Assembly: GCF_024713945.1 (NCBI RefSeq)
Contig: NC_134677.1
Coordinates: 1,987,001-2,051,000 of the forward strand
DNA: 64,000 nt
Direction: 5' to 3'
Source of the DNA: Dermatophagoides farinae
Taxonomy: Eukaryota > Arthropoda > Arachnida > Sarcoptiformes > Pyroglyphidae
Of this stretch, positions 44,596 through 55,899 are shown piece by piece. Within the stretch, counting starts at the first letter, position 1, and each line of letters starts with the position of its first letter. The translations under genes were made by a program, and so were the position numbers. The notes beneath the pieces were generated by a model that ran no database searches, had not been told where the DNA came from, and saw only the letters and a program-made list of their open reading frames with translations.

Positions 44596-47106
44596 TCAAT
44601 AAAATTTTGATAAATGATTTCGAACATCTTCATTGGTTATTGGATATCGTTGACGTAATGTTTCCATATTGGCATTTTTCGGTCCTTGTGAAATAAATCG
44701 GACAATTACGCAAGAATTTGCCAGACGATCTTTCTGATGAAAATAATCAACTAAATTCATGAAATGCTTTCGATGTAATTTTGGTTTCTCTTTCCAATTA
44801 GGATTTATTATGGCCAAATCGATTGAATCGATTATTTTACTCATAAATGATTCAAGTAATTCACTAGATTTATCAAAAATGGTGATAACATTGGCACCAC
44901 CAGCGCGTAGAATATTTGCACATGAATTCAAATGTGCATCATCGTACATTGGATCTAATAAAAGTATTTTTAAATCTTCAAATACTTTTCGATTATTTTT
45001 AACAATTTCATGTTTCCATTCGATAGCCACTTTCATCAATTGAAATTCATTCAATTGGGTATTGCTGCTACTTGATGATGATGATGATGGAACATCTGAA
45101 TCCATTCCCCATTGATAATTTTCTTCGGCCAATAATTTTTTTGACAAAATCGATTCATAAATATATTCAGGTTTCAGTATAAATGCACCAGCAGCAATGG
45201 CCGAAAAGACTTTCTCCGTAGATCGTGGTCGATTCAATATTAAATGTGTTACATCTTTCGTTAATATACGATCATCTTTGACGATAATATTCAATACATC
45301 ATGTGCTATTTTTTCCCATTTTGTTTTAGAATTAACGTTGAATTCTGAAAACATAAATACAGCTGTTGTATTCACTGTTTGAATTTGATCATTAAATGAA
45401 TGTGATGATGATTGATTTTCTTGTAAATTCAATGCGGCTACTTCATTATTATCAGCCATCAGCATCATATCATTATCATCATAGATATTCATGTCGTTAC
45501 TTGTTGTTGGTCTCATCCAATCTGTTTCGTTAATTGTTCTCGATGCATTCAATTTTTTTTGATGGTTCCAAACAAAATCCGGACTATCAGTGTCATCTGG
45601 ATCATTTCCCAATAAATAGTGAAAACGTTGTGATTTTTTTTCATTTGAATTTTCTTTTGAAATTTCATCCTTTAATTTTATTAATTTCTCAAGTTGATTC
45701 GGATCGACATTTAAAATACCTAATTCTTCGAATGGATCGGATTTTTTCTGTTGTGATGTTATATTTGTTATTGATGATGATTGGTCTTTTAGTTGTGAAT
45801 AAGAATGAATAAGATAATTATTTTGTGAACATAAATCACGTAATCGAATACGATCAATAAACCAATCGATAGATACTAAATGATTAGAATATTCACTTTC
45901 TGAAAGTTTTTGAAATGATGTTTTAGTAATGTTCGGGCCAACAATTACATCGGTGACTGAATCACATAAAGAATCATAGAAAAAAGCTCCAAATTTTTTT
46001 GCACAATTTCGTATCATAATCAACACGTTTTCATCAAATCCTGTTGCATGAATTGAATTACCATCAAAAATTTGATCACTAGATTGATTTGATTCGGAAA
46101 TTTCTTTAATTATTGATTCCAAGTTATTACTTTCTGTTTTTGTCTCAGCTGATCCAGTTGATGTAACAATTTTTACTGTTTTCGCCCGTTTATTCATCAC
46201 ATTTGTTGTTGTTGTTGTTGGGCTATCTTCATCCATGAGATTATCGATCATATAATTTTCAAATGGTAATGCAAAACTAGCCTGGATCGAATCGTCAAGC
46301 CATTTAGGCAATAAACAAGGAATATTTAGCCGTTTTGCATTCAAATATTTTTCACCACGTTTTTCAGGCAGTAATAATATTGTATTTGGCAATACTGGTT
46401 TTATCTTCAAAACCGAATGATATTTGCCACCATTTGATTCAACGATATTACTTATTTTATCCCGTTCGTTTAAACCAGATAAAACAATATTTAAACCATG
46501 AAAAATTGGCAAACGATATTTCGATATGATCGAATCTTCATTTGCTTGTTTGTATTCATGTTGATATTTTATCCAACATGATTCAATCCAGTCAACTGTT
46601 ACGATTGGTATATGATTTTCGGCCGCTGCACGAGCTTTTCTTGTGAGAACCGAATCAGAAACAAGGACACTGGTATTGATATGAAGATTTTCATGATAAT
46701 GTCCAGACATCAATTTTACACGATTTTCAATAAATTGACGTTTTGTGGTTGGAATATCAGAAGTTGTCACTTCCAATCCACGCATACATTGGCTATAAAT
46801 GGGCCATGTTCGTTGAGGTATTGATGATTGTGGACATGGACAAATATCATTATCACAATATGTTATGATCAATGGACCAACAATACGACATTTATCATGA
46901 AAAAAATTAAGTACTTCATCATCAAAACGGTCGGTCACGATGATAATTTCGACATACGGCAATCTATTGGAAGTGGATTTCATCATTTCAAAGCTTATCC
47001 ATCGAGGTTTAAATTTACGTTTCTCTATCGATATAAATGCCTTTTGCATAATATCCGGTGGTGATGTCGTTTGATTGGATTCAAATGTTAGAAATAAAAA
47101 TTTCAT
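44596..47106 (-). CDS. TOPBP1: TopBP1-like multi-BRCT DNA replication/checkpoint protein
   Basis: TopBP1/Mus101/Dpb11 proteins are nuclear scaffolds. They bind phosphoproteins through BRCT repeats in replication initiation and ATR checkpoint signalling. This is one uninterrupted exon of 836 aa from the ATG at 47106 (MKFLFLTFES, like the BRCT0 start). Visible repeats are BRCT0/1 (CRIVGPLIITYC, then GLEVTTSDI, ending IVTVDWIESCW), BRCT2 (FHGLNIVLSGLNERDKISNI to LLPKWLDDSI), a central pair-like unit (FDGNSIHATGFDENVLIMIR to HLVSIDWFIDRI) and a C-terminal pair (FMFSEFNVNSKTKWEKI, STEKVFSAIAAGAFILKPEY, EENYQWG, then DLKILLLDP). Vertebrate and fly members have about 1400-1500 residues, so repeats and linkers seem to be lost. 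The frame is open further upstream but has no earlier ATG. Confidence 0.85.
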   Translation of the reverse strand: MKFLFLTFESNQTTSPPDIMQKAFISIEKRKFKPRWISFEMMKSTSNRLPYVEIIIVTDRFDDEVLNFFHDKCRIVGPLIITYCDNDICPCPQSSIPQRTWPIYSQCMRGLEVTTSDIPTTKRQFIENRVKLMSGHYHENLHINTSVLVSDSVLTRKARAAAENHIPIVTVDWIESCWIKYQHEYKQANEDSIISKYRLPIFHGLNIVLSGLNERDKISNIVESNGGKYHSVLKIKPVLPNTILLLPEKRGEKYLNAKRLNIPCLLPKWLDDSIQASFALPFENYMIDNLMDEDSPTTTTTNVMNKRAKTVKIVTSTGSAETKTESNNLESIIKEISESNQSSDQIFDGNSIHATGFDENVLIMIRNCAKKFGAFFYDSLCDSVTDVIVGPNITKTSFQKLSESEYSNHLVSIDWFIDRIRLRDLCSQNNYLIHSYSQLKDQSSSITNITSQQKKSDPFEELGILNVDPNQLEKLIKLKDEISKENSNEKKSQRFHYLLGNDPDDTDSPDFVWNHQKKLNASRTINETDWMRPTTSNDMNIYDDNDMMLMADNNEVAALNLQENQSSSHSFNDQIQTVNTTAVFMFSEFNVNSKTKWEKIAHDVLNIIVKDDRILTKDVTHLILNRPRSTEKVFSAIAAGAFILKPEYIYESILSKKLLAEENYQWGMDSDVPSSSSSSSSNTQLNEFQLMKVAIEWKHEIVKNNRKVFEDLKILLLDPMYDDAHLNSCANILRAGGANVITIFDKSSELLESFMSKIIDSIDLAIINPNWKEKPKLHRKHFMNLVDYFHQKDRLANSCVIVRFISQGPKNANMETLRQRYPITNEDVRNHLSKFY

Positions 47107-47383
47107 TTTTAATTCAATATTATCAGCAATTTTTATTCGAAAATGAAAATGACCATCGAAATTCTGTGAATACAATAAAGCTTCAGTTATTGTGTTGTCG
47201 ACTCATTTGTCGTGTAAATATATACTCAAATTGAAAGACACATTCAATGAGTACGTTACACAATTTAAAAAAAAAATTTTTTCGACTTTTTAATTATTGT
47301 GACAAGATTTAATAATAAATTCAAATCAAAGTGCTAAATTATTTTGTTTTATTTATTTTTTTTTTTGTAATTTATTTTCATTA
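47107..47383. other. Short spacer between TopBP1 and uL18m
   Basis: This is the presumed promoter of TopBP1 and 3' UTR of uL18m, both on the minus strand. A possible acceptor-like TTGTATTCACAG lies inside the open frame upstream of the TopBP1 ATG, so an upstream exon cannot be excluded. Confidence 0.5.
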
Positions 47384-48037
47384 TTATTGGTCTCGTTGTG
47401 CACGTGCAAATATCACTGGCTGTTCATCAAGATTTAAACCATTCTGTTTTAATGCATCAATAAATGATGATAATTTTTCACCACTTTTTCCATATTCACG
47501 ATGATCATAGAATATTGAATGAATTCCTGATTCTAATGCTCTCATTGCAAGTACTTGACCAAGTATTTTTGCCGCTTTAACATCCGTATAGGTTGATTTT
47601 GAACCAAGAAATATTGCTAATGATGGTTCATTAGTGGCAGCTGATATAGTGGTTCTTCCAGAATGATGTATAATTTTCGCAATTAAATATTTTGATCGTT
47701 TCACCAATACAACTTTATTCCAATAATGACAATTTTGTTCATCCATTTCATAACCCATTGGTTTTGGTTCCATAAGCATCTGTTCCAAATTACGTGGATT
47801 ACGATTCTTCAAACGAACATCAATATATTTTTCATTACCATTTTGATTTAATTCTGATTTATCTACTTCAATTTCTGAACATAATCTTGTTATACGTTTA
47901 TTACTAACATAAGCCATATGTCTATGAATCTGTTGTTCAATACAATGTTTATGTTTGTTGATGTACGATCCATCTATCGAACAATGTCTGTAACATGGTG
48001 ATAAAATCTTCGACAAATAATTCAAATAATACATCAT
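47384..48037 (-). CDS. MRPL18: Mitochondrial large ribosomal subunit protein uL18m
   Basis: A structural protein of the mitochondrial 39S subunit, in the 5S/tRNA-Val contact region. It is a single exon of 217 aa. The uL18m core is seen as NRNPRNLEQ, then YWNKVVLVKRSKYLIAKIIH, SGRTTISAATNEPSLAIFLG, KILGQVLAMRALESGIHSIF and DALKQNGLNLDEQP. The N-terminal 45 residues, rich in Lys, His and Arg, fit a mitochondrial presequence. The start used is the ATG pair at 48037/48034, but a downstream ATG (MAYVSNKR) is also possible. A second ORF overlaps the first 89 bases in another frame. Confidence 0.88.
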   Translation of the reverse strand: MMYYLNYLSKILSPCYRHCSIDGSYINKHKHCIEQQIHRHMAYVSNKRITRLCSEIEVDKSELNQNGNEKYIDVRLKNRNPRNLEQMLMEPKPMGYEMDEQNCHYWNKVVLVKRSKYLIAKIIHHSGRTTISAATNEPSLAIFLGSKSTYTDVKAAKILGQVLAMRALESGIHSIFYDHREYGKSGEKLSSFIDALKQNGLNLDEQPVIFARAQRDQ

Positions 48038-48152
48038 CCAATTGATTTAAATCGTTTGATTGTTCGTTATGATCGGCTATCGATTGATGATGATGGTAAC
48101 GAAAATCTTCGATAACTTTTTTACGAAATTCGTTAAAAATCGTACAAGTCAT
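47949..48152 (-). CDS. Upstream overlapping 67-aa ORF at uL18m
   Basis: An ATG at 48152 opens a 67-codon frame that runs into the uL18m reading frame and ends at 47949, overlapping it by 89 bases. The protein (starting MTCTIFNEFRKKVIEDFRYH, later LFELFVEDFITMLQTLFDRW) looks helical and non-repetitive, with ordinary codon use. It has no domain that I recognise. It could be an uORF-encoded microprotein on a bicistronic mRNA, a remnant exon, or chance. If translated it would reduce uL18m initiation. Confidence 0.35.
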   Translation of the reverse strand: MTCTIFNEFRKKVIEDFRYHHHQSIADHNEQSNDLNQLDDVLFELFVEDFITMLQTLFDRWIVHQQT

Positions 48153-48519
48153 TAAGTCAATTTTTAGTATATTATGGTATATATTCAGGCAGCAAAAAAC
48201 GATTGCCTTACACACACACAACATATAAATAATGATAATGTGCTATCAGCAAGCAATAAACGAAGAATTTTTTTTCTCAGGCTAAATATACACAGCCATC
48301 ATTGAATCATGTTAGTTGCTCACATTGTTGTTTGTGTCTGTTGTTTACGAATTGACATAATAATCACGTGTTTAATGTGTTTCTTTTTTGGTGAAAATAG
48401 CAAATGAGCTTCGTTTTCAATCATGGCGGATCGTCAATTTTAACAAAACGCACACATACTAACGGCCATTTTATTTTTTTTTCTGTTTTTGTTTTTGTTT
48501 TCACTATATTTTGAAAATA
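48153..48519. promoter_or_regulatory. Bidirectional promoter region, uL18m and Sfmbt
   Basis: This 370-bp gap separates divergent genes. It contains CACGTG at 48365-48370, AATCATGGCGG at 48419-48429 and GGCCAT at 48464-48469. The last two match YY1/Pho-type GCCAT cores. No TATA box was seen, in keeping with housekeeping promoters. The assignment rests on position and motifs only. Confidence 0.45.
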
Positions 48520-51500
48520 ATGGCAAAAGAATCATTACCTTTACAAATGATGGAAATTGATCATCCTGATCCTATTCGAGGTAGGAATTTTTTTTTTCTA
48601 AATTTTTTTTTTCTAAATTTTTTTTTTGTTTAAAAAATATTCTAAACCATTTCATAACCATTCTAATTAGATGGCTGGCAACGATGTTTATATTGTCATA
48701 AAATTGGCATCAAAGATAGTTTTTATGGCAAAAATAAAGACTGTTGTTCAAATGAATGTCTTAAAAATTATCAGAATTTTATCGATGATAATCGACGATC
48801 TTCCAACGTCGCTACGACTACTACTATGACCACTACAACCAATTCTAATTCATTATTGGCCGGCGCTCCAAATGATCCACAAGTTTTTCAACGAAGATTT
48901 ACTAAAGTAATGCCAATACAGAAAAATATTAACACAATATTGAAAATGAAAAATGCCATGGCAAGAAAAACTAAATTATCACCATTAGATACTGATCTGG
49001 ATGAGAATACATTTATTCCATTGCAAACAATGATTGAATGTGGAATGTTTCATCAAGTGAATTCATTACATATGGCTTTTGAACTACATTTATTTGCTCC
49101 AGTTAGAGCATTCAAGCATACACCTATGAATGATTGTTGGGATGATCTATTCAAAAATCGTGTCGTTGTTGATGTTCGTCAACCATATCGTGATCAATTT
49201 TGGCGTGCTGAATTGGTTACAAGTTTTGGATATTTTCTCAAATGTCGTTATCTTGGCCCGGGTCCTGGTCAGGGCAATTCCTTTTTTTTGGCAAATCCTC
49301 GTACACGAAAATTATTGCCAATCATTGAACGTAATGCCGACGGTAGACTGATCAAACGACAATATGTTCAACCGAACTTTATGCGTTTAGCTACGATTGA
49401 TCATATTTTTCAGCTTTCAAAAAATGTCACTACTTTAGATAAAAATCTTCATGAATCATTCGAAGATTGTATCTTATCAAATCAATATGATATGAATCTT
49501 TTCTACGAAACAATCGATCCAATGGATGCATCCAGATTTCTAATCTGTAAAATTATCTCTCGTTTTGGTGATTGGCTATTGGTTCATTATGAATATCCTG
49601 ATAGTGATTTTCGTCATTCAAAAACGGTTTGGGTTCATCCAAAAATTGGATTTTTTCGTACACTCGGATGGTCACAATTGGTTGGCTATCCTGTTTATGC
49701 TCCCAATACTTATATTTCCTTATCATTATATACATTAACTAAATATGAATCACTTATTGATGAATATCTGGTCAAATCTGGCCTGTTTCCATTTGAACCA
49801 AATTCACAGAATAATTTTCAAAATGGTATGTGTGTTTTATGTTTTAGTTATAGTTTAATTTTCTATTAATTGAAATGTTTTTTTTGAAAAAATACTAGGA
49901 AGTTATTTAGAATTATTGGATCCATTTAGTCATCGAATGAAAATCGCTATGGTTGTAAGAAAATTACGATTCGGTTTCATTGTACTGGAATTTGAAGATC
50001 AATCATTAATTAATCCTGAAAAATTAACACAATTAGTTCAACATGTTACATCACCTTTATTATTTCCAATCGGTTTCTGTCATCGAAATAGCATACCTCT
50101 TTATGTTTCTAATGGTAAATATCAACTCTTTTTTTTTCACGATCAATGTTTATAATAACTAATTTTTTAAAATCCATTTTATTAGAGATAAGATTTAATC
50201 CTAAAATGACGAATCTTGCACAAAAAATGGCAAACAAAGCGGCTCAACCGATATGTTTTCCACTCTTAAATAATAATAATAATGTTTTCAAACAAGGTAT
50301 GATTTTGGAAACATTCAACATGGTTGGAAAAGGTATCATTAGCTATGCAATGATTGATCGTGTGGTGGATCGATTGATTTCATTACGATTCATCAATCAA
50401 GAACCAAGTTTTCAAATGTGGGCTGAATACACTAGCCCTCACATTCGTCCCTTCGGTTTTACACACATGTTGGAAATAGATTTCAAATCACCTGCAGTCG
50501 CTCTTCATATTGATAATATCAAATTCGGTTTGTATACTGTTATAATTGATAATCATTTCTTATTTTACCAAAATTGATTTTCCATTTATTATATTAGCCG
50601 ATCTTCATACCAAAATCAATAACTTCAAAACATCTCTTCGAGATTATATAAGATCGATGAATCCACAGCTAATACGAGAAGTTAGTCTTGTTAATAATAA
50701 AAATACAATATCGACAACAATGAGATCTACATCGATCCCATCCGCTTCATTGTGTTCAACGGCCAAAACCTCCACCGCATCTTCAACACCAATAATGACA
50801 TATACAAATCCAAATTCTCATCAAATTGTTTATAAAGTTCATGGTACTGATTTTGGTCGTTTTGGCAATATGATTATACGTACAGCTCCTGAAAATAAAC
50901 GTGGGAATTATGTACATTTTCCAAGTATTAAAATTGATACAACCAAAACTATTCCAGAAAATTATCCAAACAGATCTAGACAATCATTGGCAAAAATATT
51001 TTCACGTGATCCAGTTTCAACAAATAATAATGATAATGATTCAGCAACAACCATAAATGGTGATAATCAAAATAATAATCAAGAAAATGTTGAAGAAATA
51101 TCATCAGTTAAAAAAGTAAAATATGATTATTCTGATCTAAAGAAAAAAGAGAATTTTGGTTATAATATCGATGAAGATATTACCGAAGGTATTAGTAAAC
51201 AAAAATTATTCTTAGAATTTAAAGAAAAAATTTTTAAATTAGCCGAAATACGTAAACCTAATCTGGATGGTTTAAGTGAAAAACCACTAGAATGGACTGC
51301 CGAAGATGTTCAATTGTTCATGAAAAATAATCTAACCGATTTTGAGGATTTTAAATTTAATTCATCATTGGTAAGTGATTTTAATATAAATGGATGAAAA
51401 CAAAACTTTTTATTTATAAACAAAAAAAAATTTTTTTTCCCCACAATAAATAATAAAAATAGGATATTAATGGAAGAAAATTTCTTCAAATGGATCACAA

Positions 51501-51618
51501 TGAATTTAATGAATCATTATTGGAATCATCAATGTCATCGGCTATTCAGTTACACATACTAAAAGTTGGCCTTATCGAACATTTTAAATTGGATTTGAAT
51601 GAAATTTTTCAAAATTAA
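48520..51618 (+). CDS. Sfmbt: Polycomb-group protein Sfmbt (FCS finger, four MBT repeats, SAM)
   Basis: Sfmbt partners the DNA-binding protein Pho/YY1 in the PhoRC complex and helps anchor Polycomb repression. Six exons, 48520-48580, 48671-49825, 49899-50114, 50186-50527, 50598-51370 and 51463-51618, agree in phase (900 aa). An FCS-type zinc finger lies near residues 23-58 (WQRCLYCHKIG, then DCCSNEC). Four divergent MBT repeats follow (about 95-560). Recognisable blocks are FWRAELVTSFGYFLKCRYLG, LGWSQLVGYPV, LLFPIGFCHRNSIPL and VFKQGMILETFNMVG. A SAM domain closes the protein (about 822-895; EWTAEDVQLFMKNN, then DINGRKFLQM). The repeat order FCS, MBT x4, SAM separates it from Scm, L3MBTL and MBTD1. 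MBT repeat 4 lacks some usual methyl-lysine cage residues. Confidence 0.9.
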
Positions 51619-51650
51619 TTCAAATTTAAAATAAAAAAAAACATAATAAT

Positions 51651-51656
51651 AATAAA
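51651..51656 (+). terminator. Polyadenylation signal of Sfmbt
   Basis: AATAAA lies 33 bases after the stop codon at 51618. Confidence 0.55.
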
Positions 51657-54524
51657 GTATTATGGTGTGTGATAGAATTGTATATTATTTTTTTTTTATT
51701 TTGTTTCATCTTTATCTTGTTTCCTTTTTTTTTTTTTTTTGCACATTCAAGTAAATAAATAACATTTACTAAATACAAAACTCATGTAATGTTTACAATC
51801 ATATACCATATTATGTATGTATATATATATTATATATTGTGAATGATGATGATGATGATTATTGTTATTTTTATCCATAAATAAAATAAACAATTTTGAA
51901 AAATTATGGACAACAAAATTAAACTGTTTTATTTATTCGTGATTTGAAATCATCAACAATCACCAGCAGCAGCAGCAACAACAACAACAACAACAAAAAC
52001 ATATATTCAAAATTAATCGTATTCGTGAATATATTCGTATACTACCAGTTGTCTTGTACTAAAAAAAAAACACAAGCTAAAAATTATGTATTTATGCAAA
52101 ATCGAATGAAAATGGTTTGAAAATGAAAAATATGATGATTAGGTTAATTGACGTTTATTTTTTTTTCTCTTTCATTCATTCATTCATTCATTCGATGATG
52201 ATGATGATGTCATGTCTGATTTTATATTTGCGTATTCGCGTAAAAAAAAAAAATCTTTTTCATTTTATAAATATACACCTACTACTACTACTATGTGCTG
52301 ATAATGAAGTTAATCAAATATATATTTTGTGAGTTGTGATTGTCAAAAATCCAAAAAAAAAAAAATTTTTTTTTTGAATTTTTTAAATCGACCTTATTTT
52401 CAAAAGTTCATTCATTCACATTCCCAATTCCTACGACAGCATAGCAAAATGATTATGATGAGCTTGTTTGTGTGAATTGTTGTATTGATCATTCAATTCA
52501 TGATGATGATGATGATGTGATTGGTGATGATTGGATTTGTTAATTTTTTTTCATTTCATTTTATTTCATTTCATCTGGATGAAAGAAAAACAAAAACAAA
52601 AAAAAAATTTTCAACACAAACTTTTCTATAATGATGATGATGACTTGATTCAACTTTGGTGTTTGTATGTGTGTGTGTGTGTGTATACAAAAACCTGTTT
52701 GTTTTTCTTTTGTAATTTAATTTTTTTTTCTTTCTTTCCATCATTCAATATTTTGCCTTCCATAATCAATAATCAATAAAAATAATTTGTTCCGTTTGTT
52801 TGTTGATTATGATTGAAATCGGAAGCAACAAGTGTCAATATTTATAGCCAAGTATATATGTCCATTTCGATCCATCGAATGATTTTTTTTTGTTTTGTTT
52901 TGTTTGTGGCGAAAATCAAAAAATAAAAAATTTTGTTGTTTTGTTGACATAAATTCATCATCATCATCATACAATCTAATCGGTCAAACAAAACAAGTGT
53001 AAATATAGCCTGAATCGAAATTGATATTAATTATTAGAAACAAAAAAAAAATTTACTTTATTTTTTTTTTCGTGGTAAAAATATTCATTAATTTCTTATC
53101 TATTTATGTTATCAAAATCAAGAAATGAAAAAAAAGAAGAAAAAAAATATCCATATTTGTTGCTGGTGCTTGATGATGATGATGTTATCATCATACAAGG
53201 ATTAAATAGATCCTTGTTGTTGATGGTCGTGGTGTTCAATAATCAACTCAAAGTCATTAATTTATTTTTTTTTTATTTTTTGCTTCTGCTATGTCTCTTC
53301 ATTCATCTCATTCGGTAATCATTATCCATCTATCGATACGAATATTTTCGATTATCTTTGATCATATCAATTCACGATGCTGATGCTGCTGCTGATGATG
53401 ATGATGATGATGATCAATTAATGGTGGTCAAAATAAAATGCATGGAAAATGGAATATGATTAATCTTACGGGAGATTCTTAACGAAAATTAAGGAAAATT
53501 TATGAAAAACATTAATGAACGATTTTAATTTGAATATATATATTGTACATCACAATCTACACTCAAGAAAAAAAAATTGCCATTTCAAAATTTTCATTTG
53601 CGTCCAAAATTTTTTTTTTGTTTTTTTTTTTTATTTTATAATAAAAAAAACCACAATGATGATGATGATCATAATTTGTTTTCGGTGAAATGAAATAAAT
53701 TTGTCAAGTCAAGAAAAAGTTTCTTCACGCACACACACACATTCCATATCCGCTTTATGGTTTTGAGTGATCAAAAAAAAAAAAAAACAACAACAACCAA
53801 TTTTCAATGTAAAATGTATGTCGAGTGTTTTAAATTTTTTTTTCCATTTCGTTATTATTATTTACTCCTGTTCTACTTTGTATGCAAAAAAAAAACAGTA
53901 AACGAAATTGATGTTGATGATGATGATGATGATGATGATAATGACAAGATTTTAACCTGGAATGTATTCTATATTAGCATCCTTTCCTGAAAAGATCATC
54001 ATCATCATCATCATCATCAACAACAACAATAAAATATAATTGCAACGCGATGCATTTTTTTTTCTTTATGTTGCTCTGTTTTCTCTCTTTCTCTCTCTCT
54101 CTCCTTTTATCGGTTCGACGCCACTGATTTATGCCATTGAAGAAAATTGGCAAATGTTGTGTTAAAAGAGTTGTTGTGTTTAATATGAATGAATTTTTTT
54201 TCCCCCGGATGATGGTGGTGAATGAATGAATGAATGAATGGATCATCATTTCATTTCATTTCAATTGCAAAAGATTGATAAATTTAGTAGATTTATGGCA
54301 AATGTTTACTTGAAATGAAAATTGTGTGTGTGTGGATAAAACAATGGGAATAATAAAATAATCGAGAATCAAAAAAGAAAAATCTTGGCTTTGCGTTTAC
54401 TTGATGGAATTTTTTTTTTGTTTTTGTTTTCTAGGCAAATAATTGGCATTTTTTCATTTTGTATTTCTATTCATTCCTGGTGATGTTTTTTTTTCAGTCA
54501 TCAATTTGATTCCGAATGATTGTT

Positions 54525-54550
54525 TTGTGTGTGTGTGTGTGTGTGTGTGT
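54525..54550. repeat. (TG)n microsatellite
   Basis: A TG run of about 26 bases, followed by a further interrupted TG stretch to about 54559. Confidence 0.9.
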
Positions 54551-54764
54551 TTGTGTGTGCGTCTGTCGATTGATCTAATATCCTATTGGAAACATCAAAT
54601 CGTTTGATAACGATAGATTGTAATAAATCCATAAATCCATAACCATTCATATCGACCGAGATATTATTATTATTATTGTTTCTAAACAAATCAAATCAAA
54701 TTAACAAAAATCCACAATACACGCTCGTTAATTGGATAATATTTTTATATGTTCAAAAATTTTG

Positions 54765-54795
<31 letters not shown>

Positions 54796-55899
54796 CGACA
54801 ACAATCTTCATCATCAATGAATTGTTGTTTTTCTTGGTAAGAAACCATTTTTTCCATTTTTTTTATAGTTTCTTTGATGTTCATCATGTTACAAATAATA
54901 ATAACGATAACGATGATTTAAAATAGAATGAGTATGAAACAGAGAATAAGATGAAGAGATGCCCAGTGATTGCAAATAAATACGCTACTGTTGTATTCGT
55001 AAATGGTGAATTAATTACATTTTTTTTTCTTTTTGCATTGGCTACCAGAAAAAGATGCTAATTTTAGTGGGGAAAAAAATGAAAAGAAAAGAGTCAGATT
55101 TTATATATTATATCCTTTCTATTTATACTGTGTGTGTGTGTGTGTTTGTAAAAAAAAAACGCAAATCTGTATGATTAGTTTGTTGGATAAGTAAGCAAAA
55201 AAAAAACGATAATTTATTAACCCAAATAATAATAAAATACAAAAAAAAACTTGAAAAATCTACTAGAGATGTGTAACGAAAAAAAAATCAGTTTTTTTTT
55301 TTTTTTGTGATGAATTCTCTTCTAGTTGTTCCATTATTATCATCATCATCATCATGAATGTGTTTATTTGATTGCAAGATCAAGGCTTTGTTGTTGTGAA
55401 TCAAATAATTTGAACGGATGTCATGATTGCTGCTGTTGTTGTTATCGATGATGATCATGATCATGATAAATTCTCACCTGTCGTGTAAAATTAATTGATT
55501 TTTTACGGCAAATATTATATTGATAGGTGAAAGAGTTTGAAAAGGAAATGGAGAAAATTTCCATCAATTTTCAAGGTTTTTTTTAATGTAGGAAATTTTT
55601 TTCTTTCTTTTTGCAAACAAAGTTGTATTCACAAAGATCTAGCTACCATTCATTCATTAGTGGTAGAAGCACATTCAACAATTAAATGAACAAGTCAAAT
55701 ATTAATCAATTATTTCTTTTTTTGGACCACCGTTAGTTTTGACCTGTGCTTCTTCTTCTTCTTCTTTCACTTACTTGTATACAAAACAATTGCTCGAATT
55801 TTTCACATTTAAGAAAAACTATTGTTATTTTATTTTATTTTTTTTTATTTTTTTTTTTTTTTTTGGTGGGGGTCCTGAATAAACGAATTTCATTTGTTG

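Larger units (their letters stand above)
51619..55899. other. Spacer between Sfmbt and the alpha-actinin locus
   Basis: It begins with the Sfmbt 3' UTR (AATAAA at 51651-51656). The rest is simple repeat: CAA near 51975-52000, GAT/ATC tracts near 53390-53414 and 53915-53940, a long TG run at 54525-54550, and T runs near 55840-55864. No gene was recognised. Promoter or 5' UTR exons of the downstream locus may lie here. Confidence 0.6.
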
